A stretch of 54,191 bases of DNA from JBCBWG01 sp039039985 (GTDB lineage: Bacteria; Pseudomonadota; Alphaproteobacteria; Rhizobiales; Hyphomicrobiaceae). The stretch is taken from positions 1-54,191 of the forward strand of contig JBCCOV010000010.1 of assembly GCA_039039985.1 (NCBI GenBank), in the 5' to 3' direction. The position numbers and the translations under genes are program-made. Below are positions 26,674 to 36,034 of this stretch, one piece after another (within the stretch, counting starts at the first letter, position 1; the number at the start of each line of letters is the position of its first letter). The notes beneath the pieces were generated by a model. That model did not search any database, had not been told where the DNA came from, and saw only the letters and a list, made by a program, of their open reading frames with translations.

Positions 26674-27729
26674 ATGCGCATTGCCGTGATTCCGGGCGAT
26701 GGGATCGGAAACGAAGTTGTGCCGGAGGGCTTGCGCGTGCTTGAGGCCGCAGCCAAGCGGTTCGATTTGGGGTTTGAGTTCGAAGATTACGACTGGAGCT
26801 GCGAGCGCTTTCAAAAGACCGGACAGATGATGCCCGATGACGGTCTCGATCAGCTCCGCGATAGCGACGGGATATTCCTCGGCGCAGTCGGATATCCCGG
26901 TGTTCCGGACCACGTCTCGCTGTGGGGACTGCTGATCCCGATCCGTCGTCAGTTTCAGCAGTACGTCAATCTGCGCCCGGTTCGTCTGTTTGACGGGTTG
27001 AAGTCGCCGTTGGCCGGGCGCAAGCCTGGGGACATCGATTATTTCATCGTCCGCGAGAACAACGAAGGCGAGTATTCGTCCGTCGGCGGTCGCATGTTCG
27101 AGGGCACGGACAACGAATTCGCAGTCCAAGAGGCCGTTTTCTCGCGCCGGGGCTGCGATCGGATTATGCGCTACGCGTTTGAATTGGCGAGCACGCGCAA
27201 ACGCAAAGCTGTCACATCAGCTACCAAATCGAACGGAATCTCGATCTCGATGCCCTATTGGGACGAGCGGTTCGAAGCGATGTCGGCTGAGTATCCGAAA
27301 ATCGAAACGGCGCAGTTCCACATTGATATCCTAACGGCACAACTGGTCCGTAATCCGGATTGGTTCGACGTGATCGTCGCCTCGAATCTGTTCGGCGACA
27401 TTCTCTCGGACCTGGGCCCGGCAACAACCGGAACAATTGCCATAGCACCAGGGGCAAACATCAATCCGGAGCGGGAGTTTCCGTCGATGTTCGAGCCGGT
27501 CCACGGCTCAGCTCCCGACATCGCAGGGCAGGGCATTGCCAATCCAATCGGCCAGATCTGGTCTGCCGCGATGATGCTCGATCATCTCGGCCACGCTGAA
27601 GCCGGCGACGCGATTGTCGCGGCGATCGAAACCGTCATCGCCGAGAAGATCGCAATGACGCCAGATATGGGTGGCAAAGCCAGAACAACGGATCTTGGCA
27701 AAGCAATTGCCGACATCGTTGCGGCTTGA
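26674..27729 (+). CDS. Tartrate dehydrogenase / D-malate dehydrogenase family enzyme
   Basis: A 351-residue NAD+-dependent beta-decarboxylating dehydrogenase that probably acts on tartrate or D-malate. It has the family start MRIAVIPGDGIGNEVVPEG. The segment PDHVSLWGLLIPIRR with YVNLRPVRL separates tartrate/D-malate enzymes from isopropylmalate and isocitrate dehydrogenases. NADP/NAD-site residues lie in FEPVHGSAPDIAGQGIANP. CAGGG nine bases upstream supports ATG 26674, and the length then matches the family. The frame continues upstream to ATG 26566 and beyond, encoding a Lys-rich leader (MAKDKQKFKARKSKSKAKQG) that may or may not be translated. It follows nnr on the same strand by 244 bp. 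Substrate preference cannot be fixed from sequence. Confidence 0.85.
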   Translation: MRIAVIPGDGIGNEVVPEGLRVLEAAAKRFDLGFEFEDYDWSCERFQKTGQMMPDDGLDQLRDSDGIFLGAVGYPGVPDHVSLWGLLIPIRRQFQQYVNLRPVRLFDGLKSPLAGRKPGDIDYFIVRENNEGEYSSVGGRMFEGTDNEFAVQEAVFSRRGCDRIMRYAFELASTRKRKAVTSATKSNGISISMPYWDERFEAMSAEYPKIETAQFHIDILTAQLVRNPDWFDVIVASNLFGDILSDLGPATTGTIAIAPGANINPEREFPSMFEPVHGSAPDIAGQGIANPIGQIWSAAMMLDHLGHAEAGDAIVAAIETVIAEKIAMTPDMGGKARTTDLGKAIADIVAA

Positions 27730-27819
27730 TGCATGTTGCTTAGGCGCGCGATGCACTTTAGACGCGAGCATATTGCTTCGATTTAAGCCAAGCGATTAGG
27801 CAGGCAGGAGGGCGCGACG

Positions 27820-29625
27820 ATGACGGTACGTTCAATGCGTCTTTCCAGATCCTTGGCCAAAACTTGGACCAAGACCTTGGTTCAAACGATCTTCTGCGTT
27901 TGGCTGGCCTCGGTTCTGATCGTCGCAGGCCCATACGCGGCCGGCGCGCAATCCCTGTCGCGAGATGAGATTCTGCGTCAGGCGGCTGAGGCGCGCGCAA
28001 AAGGAGAGTTGCAGAAGGCCGTCCGCCTGCTGAGTCAGGTTCTTTCAGAAGCCGGTATGGCCAATGACCGGCGCGCCATCATTCTGAACGATCGGGCGAT
28101 GGTCTATGCGCGGCTTCAGGCGTACGACAAGGCCTTTGAGGATTTTAATGCCTCAGCCGGCCTGTTTCCCGAGAACCCGGCGCTTTATAACAATCGCGGT
28201 GCTGTCCTCACGGCGCTCGGGCTTCATGCTGAGGCATTGAAAGACCTCGACCGGGCGGTCAAGCTCGCGCCTGGATACGGCACGGCCTATGCGAACCGGG
28301 CTCTGGCCGAAATCGCGACAGGACGTCTCGGCAGTGCGCTGCTGGATTTTCGCCAGGCCGTGCGTCTGATCGATGATAAATCACAGCCGTTGGTGCGGCG
28401 CGCGCGCGTCTTCCTCGAGATCAACCGTCCGAATGCTGCCTTGCGCGATCTCAACCACGCCCTGACCTACAACGCGCGCAGTGCCATGGCCTATCGCCTG
28501 CGGGCGCGTGCACGGGCCGCACTTGGCGATGCGAGTGCTGTGCTGGAAGATCTGAGCCGTGCCATCGCATTCGAGCCGAAGGACGTGGGTGCGCACATGA
28601 TGCGCGGTGAAGCCTATCTGCGCGGCGCCAATTTCGAGGCGGCAATCACGGATTTTTCGACGGCAGTGACGCTCGACCCGAAGCGCGCTGACGCATGGCG
28701 CAGTCGCGGGCATGCCCATATCCTCAGCAACAACCTGGAGGCGGCGCAGACCGATCTCAACCGGGCCCTGGAACTCGCGCCGCGCGCTGCGGAAACGTAT
28801 GCGTATCGGGCGTTGCTGTTCAAGAAAATGGGTCAACCGGAGCAGGGCCAGCGCGAGATACAGGCTGCCGAACAGATCGACGGCGAGAATGCCATCGTTT
28901 TGTGGGCGCGTGGCGAGATCGAGGAAGCCGTCGGCAATGTGGATGCGGCCGCTGCCAGCTATCGCGCGGCGCTGGAGCGGAACCCGAAATTGAAACCTGC
29001 GCAACTCGGCCTCAGCCGGCTCGGCAAGCCCGTTGCGACCACGGCCGAGGTCGTCGCCGGAGCCGGCAAGGATGGCTGGCAAATCGTCTCAAACGGTGCG
29101 CGCTATTTCGTCCGGAATGAGAAGTTCCGTAGGCTGCAGCTGCCGGTTGAGCCGATTGGCGGTGAAGTGCCCAAGGTGGTGTCCTGGACCGTCAAGAACG
29201 GCGGTGCCAGTCGCGTTGGAGTCTTGACGGTCACAACGGGCACGGTCCCGACGCGTGAGGAAACAGCGATACCTGTCCAGACATCGGCCGTTATCGACGT
29301 CAAACGCATTCGGCTTTTGGCGATGGCCCCGCTCAAGCTTGGTGATGTCGCCGGCGAGGTCGAACTGAAGGGCGAAGTTGTCACGGTATCCGCTGCCGAT
29401 GGGCTGGTCGACCGGATCTCGCTCGTGCAGCGACCGCCGGTGGTGGCCGCCACGCCAGGCCCTCGCCGGACCGGCCGCCGTGGGCCAAGCAGTGGCCGGA
29501 CGCCGGACTGGGCACCCTGGGCACGGGGAAGCGAAAGCTACCGACGCCGGTCCGCGCCGCGCCGGTATGGTCGTCGCCGGCGTCGGCGCGCGAAATCGCT
29601 GTTTGAGTTATTCCTCGGAAACTAG
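27820..29625 (+). CDS. Secreted or membrane-anchored TPR-repeat protein with Arg-rich tail
   Basis: A 601-residue protein. Residues 1-43 form a long signal peptide or anchor ending YAAGAQS. Roughly ten tetratricopeptide repeats follow (about 48-395), with typical A/Y/G spacing such as ALYNNRGAVLTALG and AYANRALAEIATG. A beta-rich region (about 400-540) comes next, then a strongly basic C-terminus rich in RR and RRRR near 575-595. TPRs imply a scaffolding role, probably periplasmic, but no partner is evident. AGGAGGG seven bases before the ATG is the best Shine-Dalgarno sequence in this part of the window. No more specific function recognised. Confidence 0.8.
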   Translation: MTVRSMRLSRSLAKTWTKTLVQTIFCVWLASVLIVAGPYAAGAQSLSRDEILRQAAEARAKGELQKAVRLLSQVLSEAGMANDRRAIILNDRAMVYARLQAYDKAFEDFNASAGLFPENPALYNNRGAVLTALGLHAEALKDLDRAVKLAPGYGTAYANRALAEIATGRLGSALLDFRQAVRLIDDKSQPLVRRARVFLEINRPNAALRDLNHALTYNARSAMAYRLRARARAALGDASAVLEDLSRAIAFEPKDVGAHMMRGEAYLRGANFEAAITDFSTAVTLDPKRADAWRSRGHAHILSNNLEAAQTDLNRALELAPRAAETYAYRALLFKKMGQPEQGQREIQAAEQIDGENAIVLWARGEIEEAVGNVDAAAASYRAALERNPKLKPAQLGLSRLGKPVATTAEVVAGAGKDGWQIVSNGARYFVRNEKFRRLQLPVEPIGGEVPKVVSWTVKNGGASRVGVLTVTTGTVPTREETAIPVQTSAVIDVKRIRLLAMAPLKLGDVAGEVELKGEVVTVSAADGLVDRISLVQRPPVVAATPGPRRTGRRGPSSGRTPDWAPWARGSESYRRRSAPRRYGRRRRRRAKSLFELFLGN

Positions 29626-29702
29626 GCCATTTCTTCTGCCATGGGCCGGATAGCGGCTGTCGCCGGTCAACGCCGTATCTGATCTACTGAGCCCGCGACT
29701 CT

Positions 29703-29724
29703 CGTTACGTCCTTCATCGTAACG
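29703..29724. terminator. Possible hairpin after the TPR gene
   Basis: CGTTACG / CGTAACG with an 8-base loop lies 77 bp after the TPR gene stop and 43 bp before the photolyase start. It has no T run and could equally be an operator. Confidence 0.3.
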
Positions 29725-29767
29725 TGCGATCTTCTCCGCTCAATGGATCTGATGAGGGCGATTTCCA

Positions 29768-31210
29768 GTGTCCGACCGACCTATCCTCGTTCTGTTTTAC
29801 AGGGACCTACGGATTGGCGACCACCCGGCGCTAACCGCGGCCGTCAAAGCCAATCGGCCGGTCGTGCCACTTTATGTTTTCGATGCGCGTTCGCCGGGGA
29901 ACTGGGCACCGGGCGGCGCGAGCCGGTGGTGGTTGCATCATGCGCTGCAGCAACTGGACACCGAGCTGAAGGACCTCGGAAATCGTCTGGTGATCCGGGA
30001 CGGCAACATTGTCGAAACCGCATTGACGGTGGCCGATGAGGTCGCTGCGGACTCAATCTACTTCACGCGCGGATATGAGCCGTGGTGGCGAACGGTCGAA
30101 ACCAGTTTGGATCAACGCGGGCAGGATATGGGGTTGGCCGTTAAGCGCTTCGGTGGCCGCCTGCTGCTTGAACCAGAGGAGGTGACGACCAAGACCGGTG
30201 ATCCCTATAAAGTCTATACGCCGTTCTGGCGGTCTGTCTCCGGTCGTCGATTGCGGCAGCCGGTCGGTCCGATCACCAGTTTGAAACGACCGGGCCGCTT
30301 CAAGATAAAGAGCCTGAAGGTCGCCGATCTTGATCTCCGCCCTACCGCGCCGAACTGGGCCCGCGGGTTTGAGCCGATCTGGCAGCCCGGACGTGTCGGT
30401 GCCCGCGCTGCGCTCGAGAGCTTCGTCGCCGAAAGGATCGCGGGCTATCACGAGGCCAGAGACCGTCCGGATATCTCGGGAACATCGCGCCTCTCGCCAC
30501 ACTTGCACTTCGGCGAAATCAGCCCGGCGGAATGCTGGGCGGCGGCCAGCGCAGCCTCGGCAGGGCTGCCAAATGTCGGTGTTGAGACGTTCTTGAAAGA
30601 AGTGGTTTGGCGCGAGTTCTCCTATCATCTGCTGTTTCACTGGCCGGACTTGCCTGAGGCGCCGTTCCGAGATCAGTTTGCTGCGTTCCCATGGCGTGAC
30701 GACGACGCAGCGCTGCGTGCCTGGCAACGTGGCGCGACCGGGTATCCGATTGTGGACGCCGGTATGCGCGAACTTTGGGAGACGGGGTGGATGCACAACC
30801 GCGTTCGCATGATCGTTGCGTCGTTTCTCACCAAGAACCTGTTGCTTCCCTGGCAGGCGGGAGAGGCGTGGTTTTGGGACTGCCTTGTGGATGCGGATCT
30901 GGCGTCGAACGCAGCGAGTTGGCAATGGGTCGCGGGCTCGGGCGCTGACGCAGCGCCTTACTTCCGGATATTCAACCCCGTGAAACAAGGGCAGACTTAC
31001 GATCCGGACGGAAGCTATGTGCGCCGTTGGGTGCCGGAACTGGCAAAGCTGGCCTCGCGCCACATTCATGCGCCGTGGGAGGCCCCCGAAGCCGCCCTTC
31101 AGAGTGCAGATGTTCGTCTCGGAGAGACCTATCCGAAACCGATTGTCGACCACAAACACACGCGGGATCGTGCACTTTCAGCGTACGCAACCATCAAGAG
31201 CCAAGGTTAA
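29768..31210 (+). CDS. phrB: Deoxyribodipyrimidine photolyase (cryptochrome/photolyase family)
   Basis: Repairs UV-induced cyclobutane pyrimidine dimers with blue light, FADH- and an antenna cofactor. The N-terminal Rossmann antenna domain opens with PILVLFYRDLRIGDHPAL. The helical FAD domain includes SRLSPHLHFGEISP, EVVWREFSYHLL, YPIVDAGMRELWETGWMHNR and VDADLASNAASWQWVAGSG, the class I signatures. The 480-residue length is normal. The start is a GTG with GAGGG about ten bases upstream. A cryptochrome-like signalling role is possible but less likely given the intact class I motifs. Confidence 0.93.
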   Translation: MSDRPILVLFYRDLRIGDHPALTAAVKANRPVVPLYVFDARSPGNWAPGGASRWWLHHALQQLDTELKDLGNRLVIRDGNIVETALTVADEVAADSIYFTRGYEPWWRTVETSLDQRGQDMGLAVKRFGGRLLLEPEEVTTKTGDPYKVYTPFWRSVSGRRLRQPVGPITSLKRPGRFKIKSLKVADLDLRPTAPNWARGFEPIWQPGRVGARAALESFVAERIAGYHEARDRPDISGTSRLSPHLHFGEISPAECWAAASAASAGLPNVGVETFLKEVVWREFSYHLLFHWPDLPEAPFRDQFAAFPWRDDDAALRAWQRGATGYPIVDAGMRELWETGWMHNRVRMIVASFLTKNLLLPWQAGEAWFWDCLVDADLASNAASWQWVAGSGADAAPYFRIFNPVKQGQTYDPDGSYVRRWVPELAKLASRHIHAPWEAPEAALQSADVRLGETYPKPIVDHKHTRDRALSAYATIKSQG

Positions 31211-31347
31211 CGCGCGACATGGGTGCGTGGCGCGCCGACAGCACTCCGTACGCCCTCTACACCAATTGAAACGACATCGCTCGCTGCCACGCGCATGGGC
31301 GTGTACACTCGATTAATGAGTTTCACAGTCGCGTTGGGGTCGGTGCG

Positions 31348-31767
31348 ATGAGACAGATCGTTCTTGCGTTGGTGTTGGCGTTGATGACCGGGCATGGCGC
31401 GGCCCAGGCGGGTGTCAGCGTGGACGTGTCGATCTCGACCCAGACGATGGAAGTTTACGTCAACGGGCGCTTGCGACACGTGTGGCGTATTTCGTCAGGA
31501 CGCCGCGGTTATCGAACCCCGCACGGTGTGTATCGGCCGAAGCGACTGGTCCGGATGCATTACTCCAGAAAGTATCACTTCTCGCCAATGCCGTGCTCTA
31601 TCTTCTTCCGCGGTGGATATGCGATCCATGGGACGAAAGCGGTCAGACGGCTCGGTCGGCCGGCCTCACATGGCTGCCTGCGCCTGCGGACACGCAACGC
31701 ATGTCGTCTCTACAACCTTGTTCGGCGTTTCGGACCACGGCGAACACGCATCGCGATCGGGTATTGA
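31348..31767 (+). CDS. Small periplasmic L,D-transpeptidase (YkuD)
   Basis: A 139-residue minimal YkuD protein expected to make 3-3 cross-links in peptidoglycan or attach proteins to it. A signal peptide ends AAQA at about 21. The rest is one catalytic domain: ISSGRRGYRTPHGVYRPKR, then the active-site block IHGTKAVRRLGRPASHGCLR (His, then Ser-His-Gly-Cys-Leu-Arg). It is a close paralogue of the next gene, which has the same SRKY, PMP, RLGRPASHGC and NA-RLY-LV features. It has no basic tail. Confidence 0.9.
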   Translation: MRQIVLALVLALMTGHGAAQAGVSVDVSISTQTMEVYVNGRLRHVWRISSGRRGYRTPHGVYRPKRLVRMHYSRKYHFSPMPCSIFFRGGYAIHGTKAVRRLGRPASHGCLRLRTRNACRLYNLVRRFGPRRTRIAIGY

Positions 31768-31967
31768 GCCAAGACGTTTCGCTGCGCTGCGCCGACGTGA
31801 CAAGGTGCGTGTCACGCATGAATGGTGCACGGCGCACTTAGCATCAAAGTCTTTCGATTTTGATGATGGGGGCGCCGGAATGTCGATCGGTTTGCTTCAC
31901 AGAAACGAAGGCCCTTTCGCGTATATTCAGTGTGTAATTGTGGGCGTGTGTGGCAGCGGGAATAGGT

Positions 31968-32708
31968 ATGCGTGGCGTTTCGAAAATCGGTTTTGCGGCA
32001 TTCGCAGTCCTTTTGGGGGCAATTGCCGGGGCGCAAGCAGCCGAGACGACGACGGCCAAGCCGACCGAAGTTGCCTCGCTTGAGCCGGCAAAGTCGGCCG
32101 TCCAGTCATCGACGCCTGCCGAGGCGTCAAAGCCTGCGAAGGCGGTGAAGCGGAAGGTCGCGCCGCGTTCGACGCTTGAGGTGCGGATCAACCTCTCAAC
32201 ACAACGGATGGCTGTCAGAGAGCACGGCAAAACGCTTTACACTTGGAAGATCTCATCCGGGCGGGCCGGCTACATCACGCCGCGCGGGCGTTTCCGTCCG
32301 AAGTGGGCATCAAAAATGTGGTACTCGCGCAAGTATGATGGTGCGCCGATGCCGTACGCCGTTTTCTTCAACGGCGGGATTGCAACCCACGGTACGGCGG
32401 CCGTCAGTCGCCTCGGGCGACCGGCATCGCATGGCTGCATACGCTTGCGGACGCCGAACGCACGCCGGCTTTACCAACTTGTGCATCGCCACGGTTACGC
32501 ACGGACGAGATTTGTCGTTGTCGGTACGACGCCGTTGCAAAAGGCGCGCAAGCGATACGTGAAGCGGACAACACTGCGCCGCAACACGCGTCGCTTCAGA
32601 ACGGTGCGCCGCGTCTCGTCAGTGCCGCGCCGATCCAACCGTCGCGTTCGGGTGCGCCGCACGGTCTCGCGCACACCACGTCTTCTTTATCCCGGCGACG
32701 CATATTAA
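31968..32708 (+). CDS. Periplasmic L,D-transpeptidase (YkuD) with Arg-rich C-terminal tail
   Basis: A 246-residue paralogue of the preceding protein. Residues 1-24 are a signal peptide ending AGAQA, followed by an Ala/Lys-rich linker (to about 65) and the YkuD domain with THGTAAVSRLGRPASHGCIR as the active-site block. The last 50 residues are highly basic (runs of RR and KR), unlike the first copy, which could help it bind acidic wall or envelope polymers. ATG 31968 is chosen because the signal peptide then begins normally; an in-frame start at 31938 would add ten residues. The 200-bp gap before it shows no gene. Confidence 0.9.
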   Translation: MRGVSKIGFAAFAVLLGAIAGAQAAETTTAKPTEVASLEPAKSAVQSSTPAEASKPAKAVKRKVAPRSTLEVRINLSTQRMAVREHGKTLYTWKISSGRAGYITPRGRFRPKWASKMWYSRKYDGAPMPYAVFFNGGIATHGTAAVSRLGRPASHGCIRLRTPNARRLYQLVHRHGYARTRFVVVGTTPLQKARKRYVKRTTLRRNTRRFRTVRRVSSVPRRSNRRVRVRRTVSRTPRLLYPGDAY

Positions 32709-32731
32709 GGCAGGTTCCAACTAGGTGGCCC

Positions 32732-33538
32732 TCAGCCTACAGCGTCCGGCTTCAGCGACCAGCGGGCCGGACGCTTGTCGTGAAACGACGCCAAACCCTC
32801 GCCGGCTTCCTCGGACTGCCGCTTGGCGGCATGCTTCTCAACGAGTTCCGTAAGTGCGTCGTCTGACAACTGTCCGGCCGCGCAATCGAAAATGTGAGAT
32901 TTCGTCTCGGCAATCGCGCGGGGACCATTCGCCAACAGAAGGTCGATGAGTTCCGCGACCCGATTTGTTAAATCTTCGGCGTCAACGACCTCATGAACGA
33001 GCCCGATGCGGCGCGCCTCGTCCGCGCCGAAACGCTCTCCGGTCAGTGCATACCGCCGCAATTGCCTGACACCGATCGCATCGACCAGTTGTGGGACGAT
33101 GATGGCTGCGGTGAGCCCCCAACGCACTTCGGATATGGCAAATGTCGCAGTATTGGCCGCAACGACAATATCGCAGGCTGAGATCACACCAGTCCCGCCG
33201 CCAATACACGCGCCTTGAACGGCGGCAATTGTCGGTATCGGCAACCTGTTCAGACGATTAACGGCCTCGGCGGTGGCGCGGGAGGCGTCAATGTTTGCGT
33301 CGCGATCCTGCGCGCGCACCGATTCGAGCCACGACAGATCGGCTCCGGCCTGGAAATGGCGCCCGTTGCCAGTCAGGACGACCGCGCGAAGTGTTGAGGC
33401 CGAACCCAGAGCATCGAGCGCGTTATGCAAACCGTCAACAACAGCATCATCATACGCATTATTGCGCTCTGGCCGGTTGAAAGTGACCGTGGCGATGCCA
33501 CGTAAGTCCGTAGTCCAAGTTACAGCGCCTTCGGGCAT
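32732..33538 (-). CDS. Enoyl-CoA hydratase/isomerase family protein (LiuC-like)
   Basis: A 268-residue crotonase-fold enzyme. The CoA-binding and oxyanion-hole elements FQAGADLSWL and ACIGGGTGVISACD are present. The first of the two classical hydratase glutamates is replaced in GGGTGV, while the second survives in FAISEVRWGL. That pattern recalls methylglutaconyl-CoA hydratases of leucine breakdown, so a role in branched-chain catabolism is plausible but not proven. ATG 33538 is preferred because the extension to 33658 is unlike the family. It is convergent with the second small transpeptidase gene, with 23 bp between stops. Confidence 0.8.
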   Translation of the reverse strand: MPEGAVTWTTDLRGIATVTFNRPERNNAYDDAVVDGLHNALDALGSASTLRAVVLTGNGRHFQAGADLSWLESVRAQDRDANIDASRATAEAVNRLNRLPIPTIAAVQGACIGGGTGVISACDIVVAANTATFAISEVRWGLTAAIIVPQLVDAIGVRQLRRYALTGERFGADEARRIGLVHEVVDAEDLTNRVAELIDLLLANGPRAIAETKSHIFDCAAGQLSDDALTELVEKHAAKRQSEEAGEGLASFHDKRPARWSLKPDAVG

Positions 33539-33819
33539 GACGGGTCTCGCGTTGAATTGCCGCTTGTGTGATCTGTACGACGACGTGATCTGTACGATTA
33601 AGTAATCTGAATTGGGCGGCGGCCAGTTGGTTTGCAGATGTGACACGCGTCCTGACAAAACCCAAGCTCTCGCAGGCGTGATTTCGCCTCAGCGCGAAAA
33701 ACGTGGCACTCTAGTCAAGGTTTGGCCACATGAAACAGTGACTTGAAGCGACGTGAAGTTCAGGATCGGTGGGCCACCACCAGCAGACATAGCTGAAGCA
33801 ACCAAAGTTGGAGCGACAC

Positions 33820-35202
33820 GTGACAACTCGCGACAAAAAGTTGCGTTCGTATCGCGTCAATGAGCAACCGAACTTCAACGCGGGCCGGCGGCATGCGTTA
33901 CGCGCATTGGCAAGCGGTGCATCCGTCGTGGCAGCTGCCCCGGCTTTGGCCGGCGGTCGCCAATGGTGGGAGGAGGTGCTCGACAGCGGTCGTCCACAAC
34001 GACGCGCGGCTCGGTCGGACAGGCCACAACGCCTGGAAAGTGTCGACGACTTAAGGCGTGGCAAGACGCCGTTTCGCAGCGACGTGATGCTGGACGCTTA
34101 CGATCAGGCCATCCGTCGTTACGAGGCGATCGCACGCAAGCGCGACTGGCCGCGCATCGCAAAAGGCAAGCTGCTGCGGGTCGGTGATTACGACGAGCGC
34201 GTGCCGCTTCTCCGGCGGCGTCTGTATCTCGGCGGTGAACTCTCGGAACGAGCGTACCGGCACTTCTCGTCGGACCACGAGTACGATGATTGGTTGAACG
34301 CGGCCGTCAAAAAGTTTCAACGCAGCCATGGTCTCCGCGTCACCGGCATGATCAACCGCGCCACGCTCGCGCAGCTGAACGTCTCCGCCGCACAACGCGC
34401 CCAACAACTTATGCTCAACCGGCGACGTGTCGAAGCGTTGATGCGGAACCGTGTTGAAGACCGTTATGTGCTGGTCAATGCCGCTGGCTTCCAGCTGGAG
34501 GCCGTAGAGAAATATGAAGTCGCACACCGGCACCGGGTCATCGTCGGCAAGCCGGATCGCCAGACCCCTGAGATCCAGGCTGAGATCCGCGGTTTGAACT
34601 TCTTTCCGTTCTGGCGTGTGCCGATGAGTGTGGCGCGCAAGGACTTGTTTCCGCGACTGATGAAAGAGCCGGAGTATCTGGAGGAGAACCACATCAAGGT
34701 GGTCAAGGGGCACTATAACGGCCCGGAGATTGACCCGGATACGGTGGACTGGGCGACGGCAGACGCGCGGAAGATCAAATTCAAGCAAGATCCCGGACCT
34801 TGGAATGCGCTAGGTCTTGTGCGGATCAATATGCCGAACCCGGATATCGTCTATCTGCACGATACGCCGATGAAGCAATTGTTCGGTGCTCGTGGGCGTG
34901 CGTTCAGCGCAGGTTGCGTGCGTGTGCAGGACGTTATGCGCCTTGTCGCCTGGATCGCGAAGTACGAGCCGGGTTGGGATGCGCCGGAAGATCACATCGA
35001 CAGCATCTTGGCCGCCGGTCAGGCCGCCGATTTCAAACTGACACGGCCAATTCCCGTCTACTTCACGTACATCACGGCGTGGGCGGAGCGGGACGGCACG
35101 GTCGAGTTTCGTCCTGATATCTATGGCCGCGACGGATCTGCGGACTATCGCGGCGAGCTCGATCCCGACGAGCCGGCGGCGCCGGTTATGCTTTCGCCCT
35201 GA
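33820..35202 (+). CDS. L,D-transpeptidase with peptidoglycan-binding domain (YcbB-like), probable Tat substrate
   Basis: A 460-residue periplasmic transpeptidase. A likely twin-arginine signal lies at about 22-45 (RRHALRALASGASVVAAAPA), ending ALAGG. A linker, a peptidoglycan-binding helical domain (KKFQRSHGLRVTGMINRATL, near 168-187) and a YkuD domain follow. The catalytic cysteine is in FSAGCVRVQD after HDTPMKQLFGARGR. GTG 33820 has GGAG six bases upstream; the TTG at 33808 is an alternative. The architecture is that of YcbB/LdtD proteins. It is a paralogue of the transpeptidase downstream of ldtR. The 281-bp gap before it contains no evident gene. Confidence 0.9.
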   Translation: MTTRDKKLRSYRVNEQPNFNAGRRHALRALASGASVVAAAPALAGGRQWWEEVLDSGRPQRRAARSDRPQRLESVDDLRRGKTPFRSDVMLDAYDQAIRRYEAIARKRDWPRIAKGKLLRVGDYDERVPLLRRRLYLGGELSERAYRHFSSDHEYDDWLNAAVKKFQRSHGLRVTGMINRATLAQLNVSAAQRAQQLMLNRRRVEALMRNRVEDRYVLVNAAGFQLEAVEKYEVAHRHRVIVGKPDRQTPEIQAEIRGLNFFPFWRVPMSVARKDLFPRLMKEPEYLEENHIKVVKGHYNGPEIDPDTVDWATADARKIKFKQDPGPWNALGLVRINMPNPDIVYLHDTPMKQLFGARGRAFSAGCVRVQDVMRLVAWIAKYEPGWDAPEDHIDSILAAGQAADFKLTRPIPVYFTYITAWAERDGTVEFRPDIYGRDGSADYRGELDPDEPAAPVMLSP

Positions 35203-35247
35203 TTGGGATGTCCCAGGGAGTTCTCAGTGTGGCCGGTTTGGTCGCCG

Positions 35248-35278
35248 GGGGAGCCGCATGTAACGCACTAGGCTCCCC
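35248..35278. terminator. Hairpin terminator between the YcbB-like gene and the CAP gene
   Basis: GGGGAGCC / GGCTCCCC forms an 8-bp stem with a 15-base loop midway between two convergent stop codons, a plausible bidirectional terminator. Confidence 0.6.
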
Positions 35279-35320
35279 GAGTATCGCCACAACCGCCGCG
35301 CACCTCACGATCTCACGATT

Positions 35321-36034
35321 TTAACGACCGGCGCGTGATGGCGTGCCTGTCTCCGGAAGGTGGTCGATAACAATACGACCACTTGCTCCGCGGCGCAGAC
35401 GGAACCGGTCATTGGATCGCGTCAGGAATCGCGAGCCAACTACGCGCTTGTTCTGTGCCGCCCGGCGATCGCTTTCGAACGCCAATTGTCCTGGGAGGCA
35501 GACGCGGTGCGTAATCTCCGTGCGGCCGGGCACTGTGTATGACGAGGTATTGAACCTGTACCTCACGGACACGCGCGTCGTATTGCGGATCTTGAACTCG
35601 TAGCGCAGGGCGTCCGGCCGGCCGAACAATTGTACCGAGATGTACTTGTTGATGGCCGGCGCCTTGGCGACCCCGATTCCAATCTCCACAACATGCGGCG
35701 CGAGCATGTTCTTCCGATGCCCGGGCGAGCCCTGCCAGCCCCGAACCGCGGCGCCTGCCAGCTTTTTCGCGGTGAAGCCGCGGCTATCGCGATGCAGCGC
35801 AAGATTCTCGGCCACCTGACAGAACTTATAGCCTGCCCTGGAGACGCGATCTGCGGGCTGGCGTCCGTCCGCTGTATGCGAGAATTTGCCGGAACGGGCG
35901 AGATAGCGAGCAAACGCGCGGGCCGCCGCGTCCAGAAGCGGCTCGCGCCGGAGTTCGCCGACGTCATTGTTGCGGCGAAATGCGTTTGTCATCTCAAGGA
36001 TGACAGTTTCCACTTTTGGCAGATCGGGAACCAT
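35321..36034 (-). CDS. CAP/SCP-domain protein
   Basis: A 237-residue protein. Residues about 10-140 are a CAP (cysteine-rich secretory, PR-1) domain: RREPLLDAAARAFARYLA, FSHTADGRQPADRVSRAGY, VAENLALH and WQGSPGHRKNML, including the putative metal-site histidines. A beta-rich basic tail follows. Bacterial CAP proteins are normally secreted, but no signal peptide is encoded: a stop codon lies two codons before the in-frame GTG 36052, and ATG 36034 is the other start. It is 62 bp downstream of bpt on the same strand and may be co-transcribed. Function unknown; an envelope role is suggested by the neighbouring transpeptidases. Confidence 0.8.
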   Translation of the reverse strand: MVPDLPKVETVILEMTNAFRRNNDVGELRREPLLDAAARAFARYLARSGKFSHTADGRQPADRVSRAGYKFCQVAENLALHRDSRGFTAKKLAGAAVRGWQGSPGHRKNMLAPHVVEIGIGVAKAPAINKYISVQLFGRPDALRYEFKIRNTTRVSVRYRFNTSSYTVPGRTEITHRVCLPGQLAFESDRRAAQNKRVVGSRFLTRSNDRFRLRRGASGRIVIDHLPETGTPSRAGR

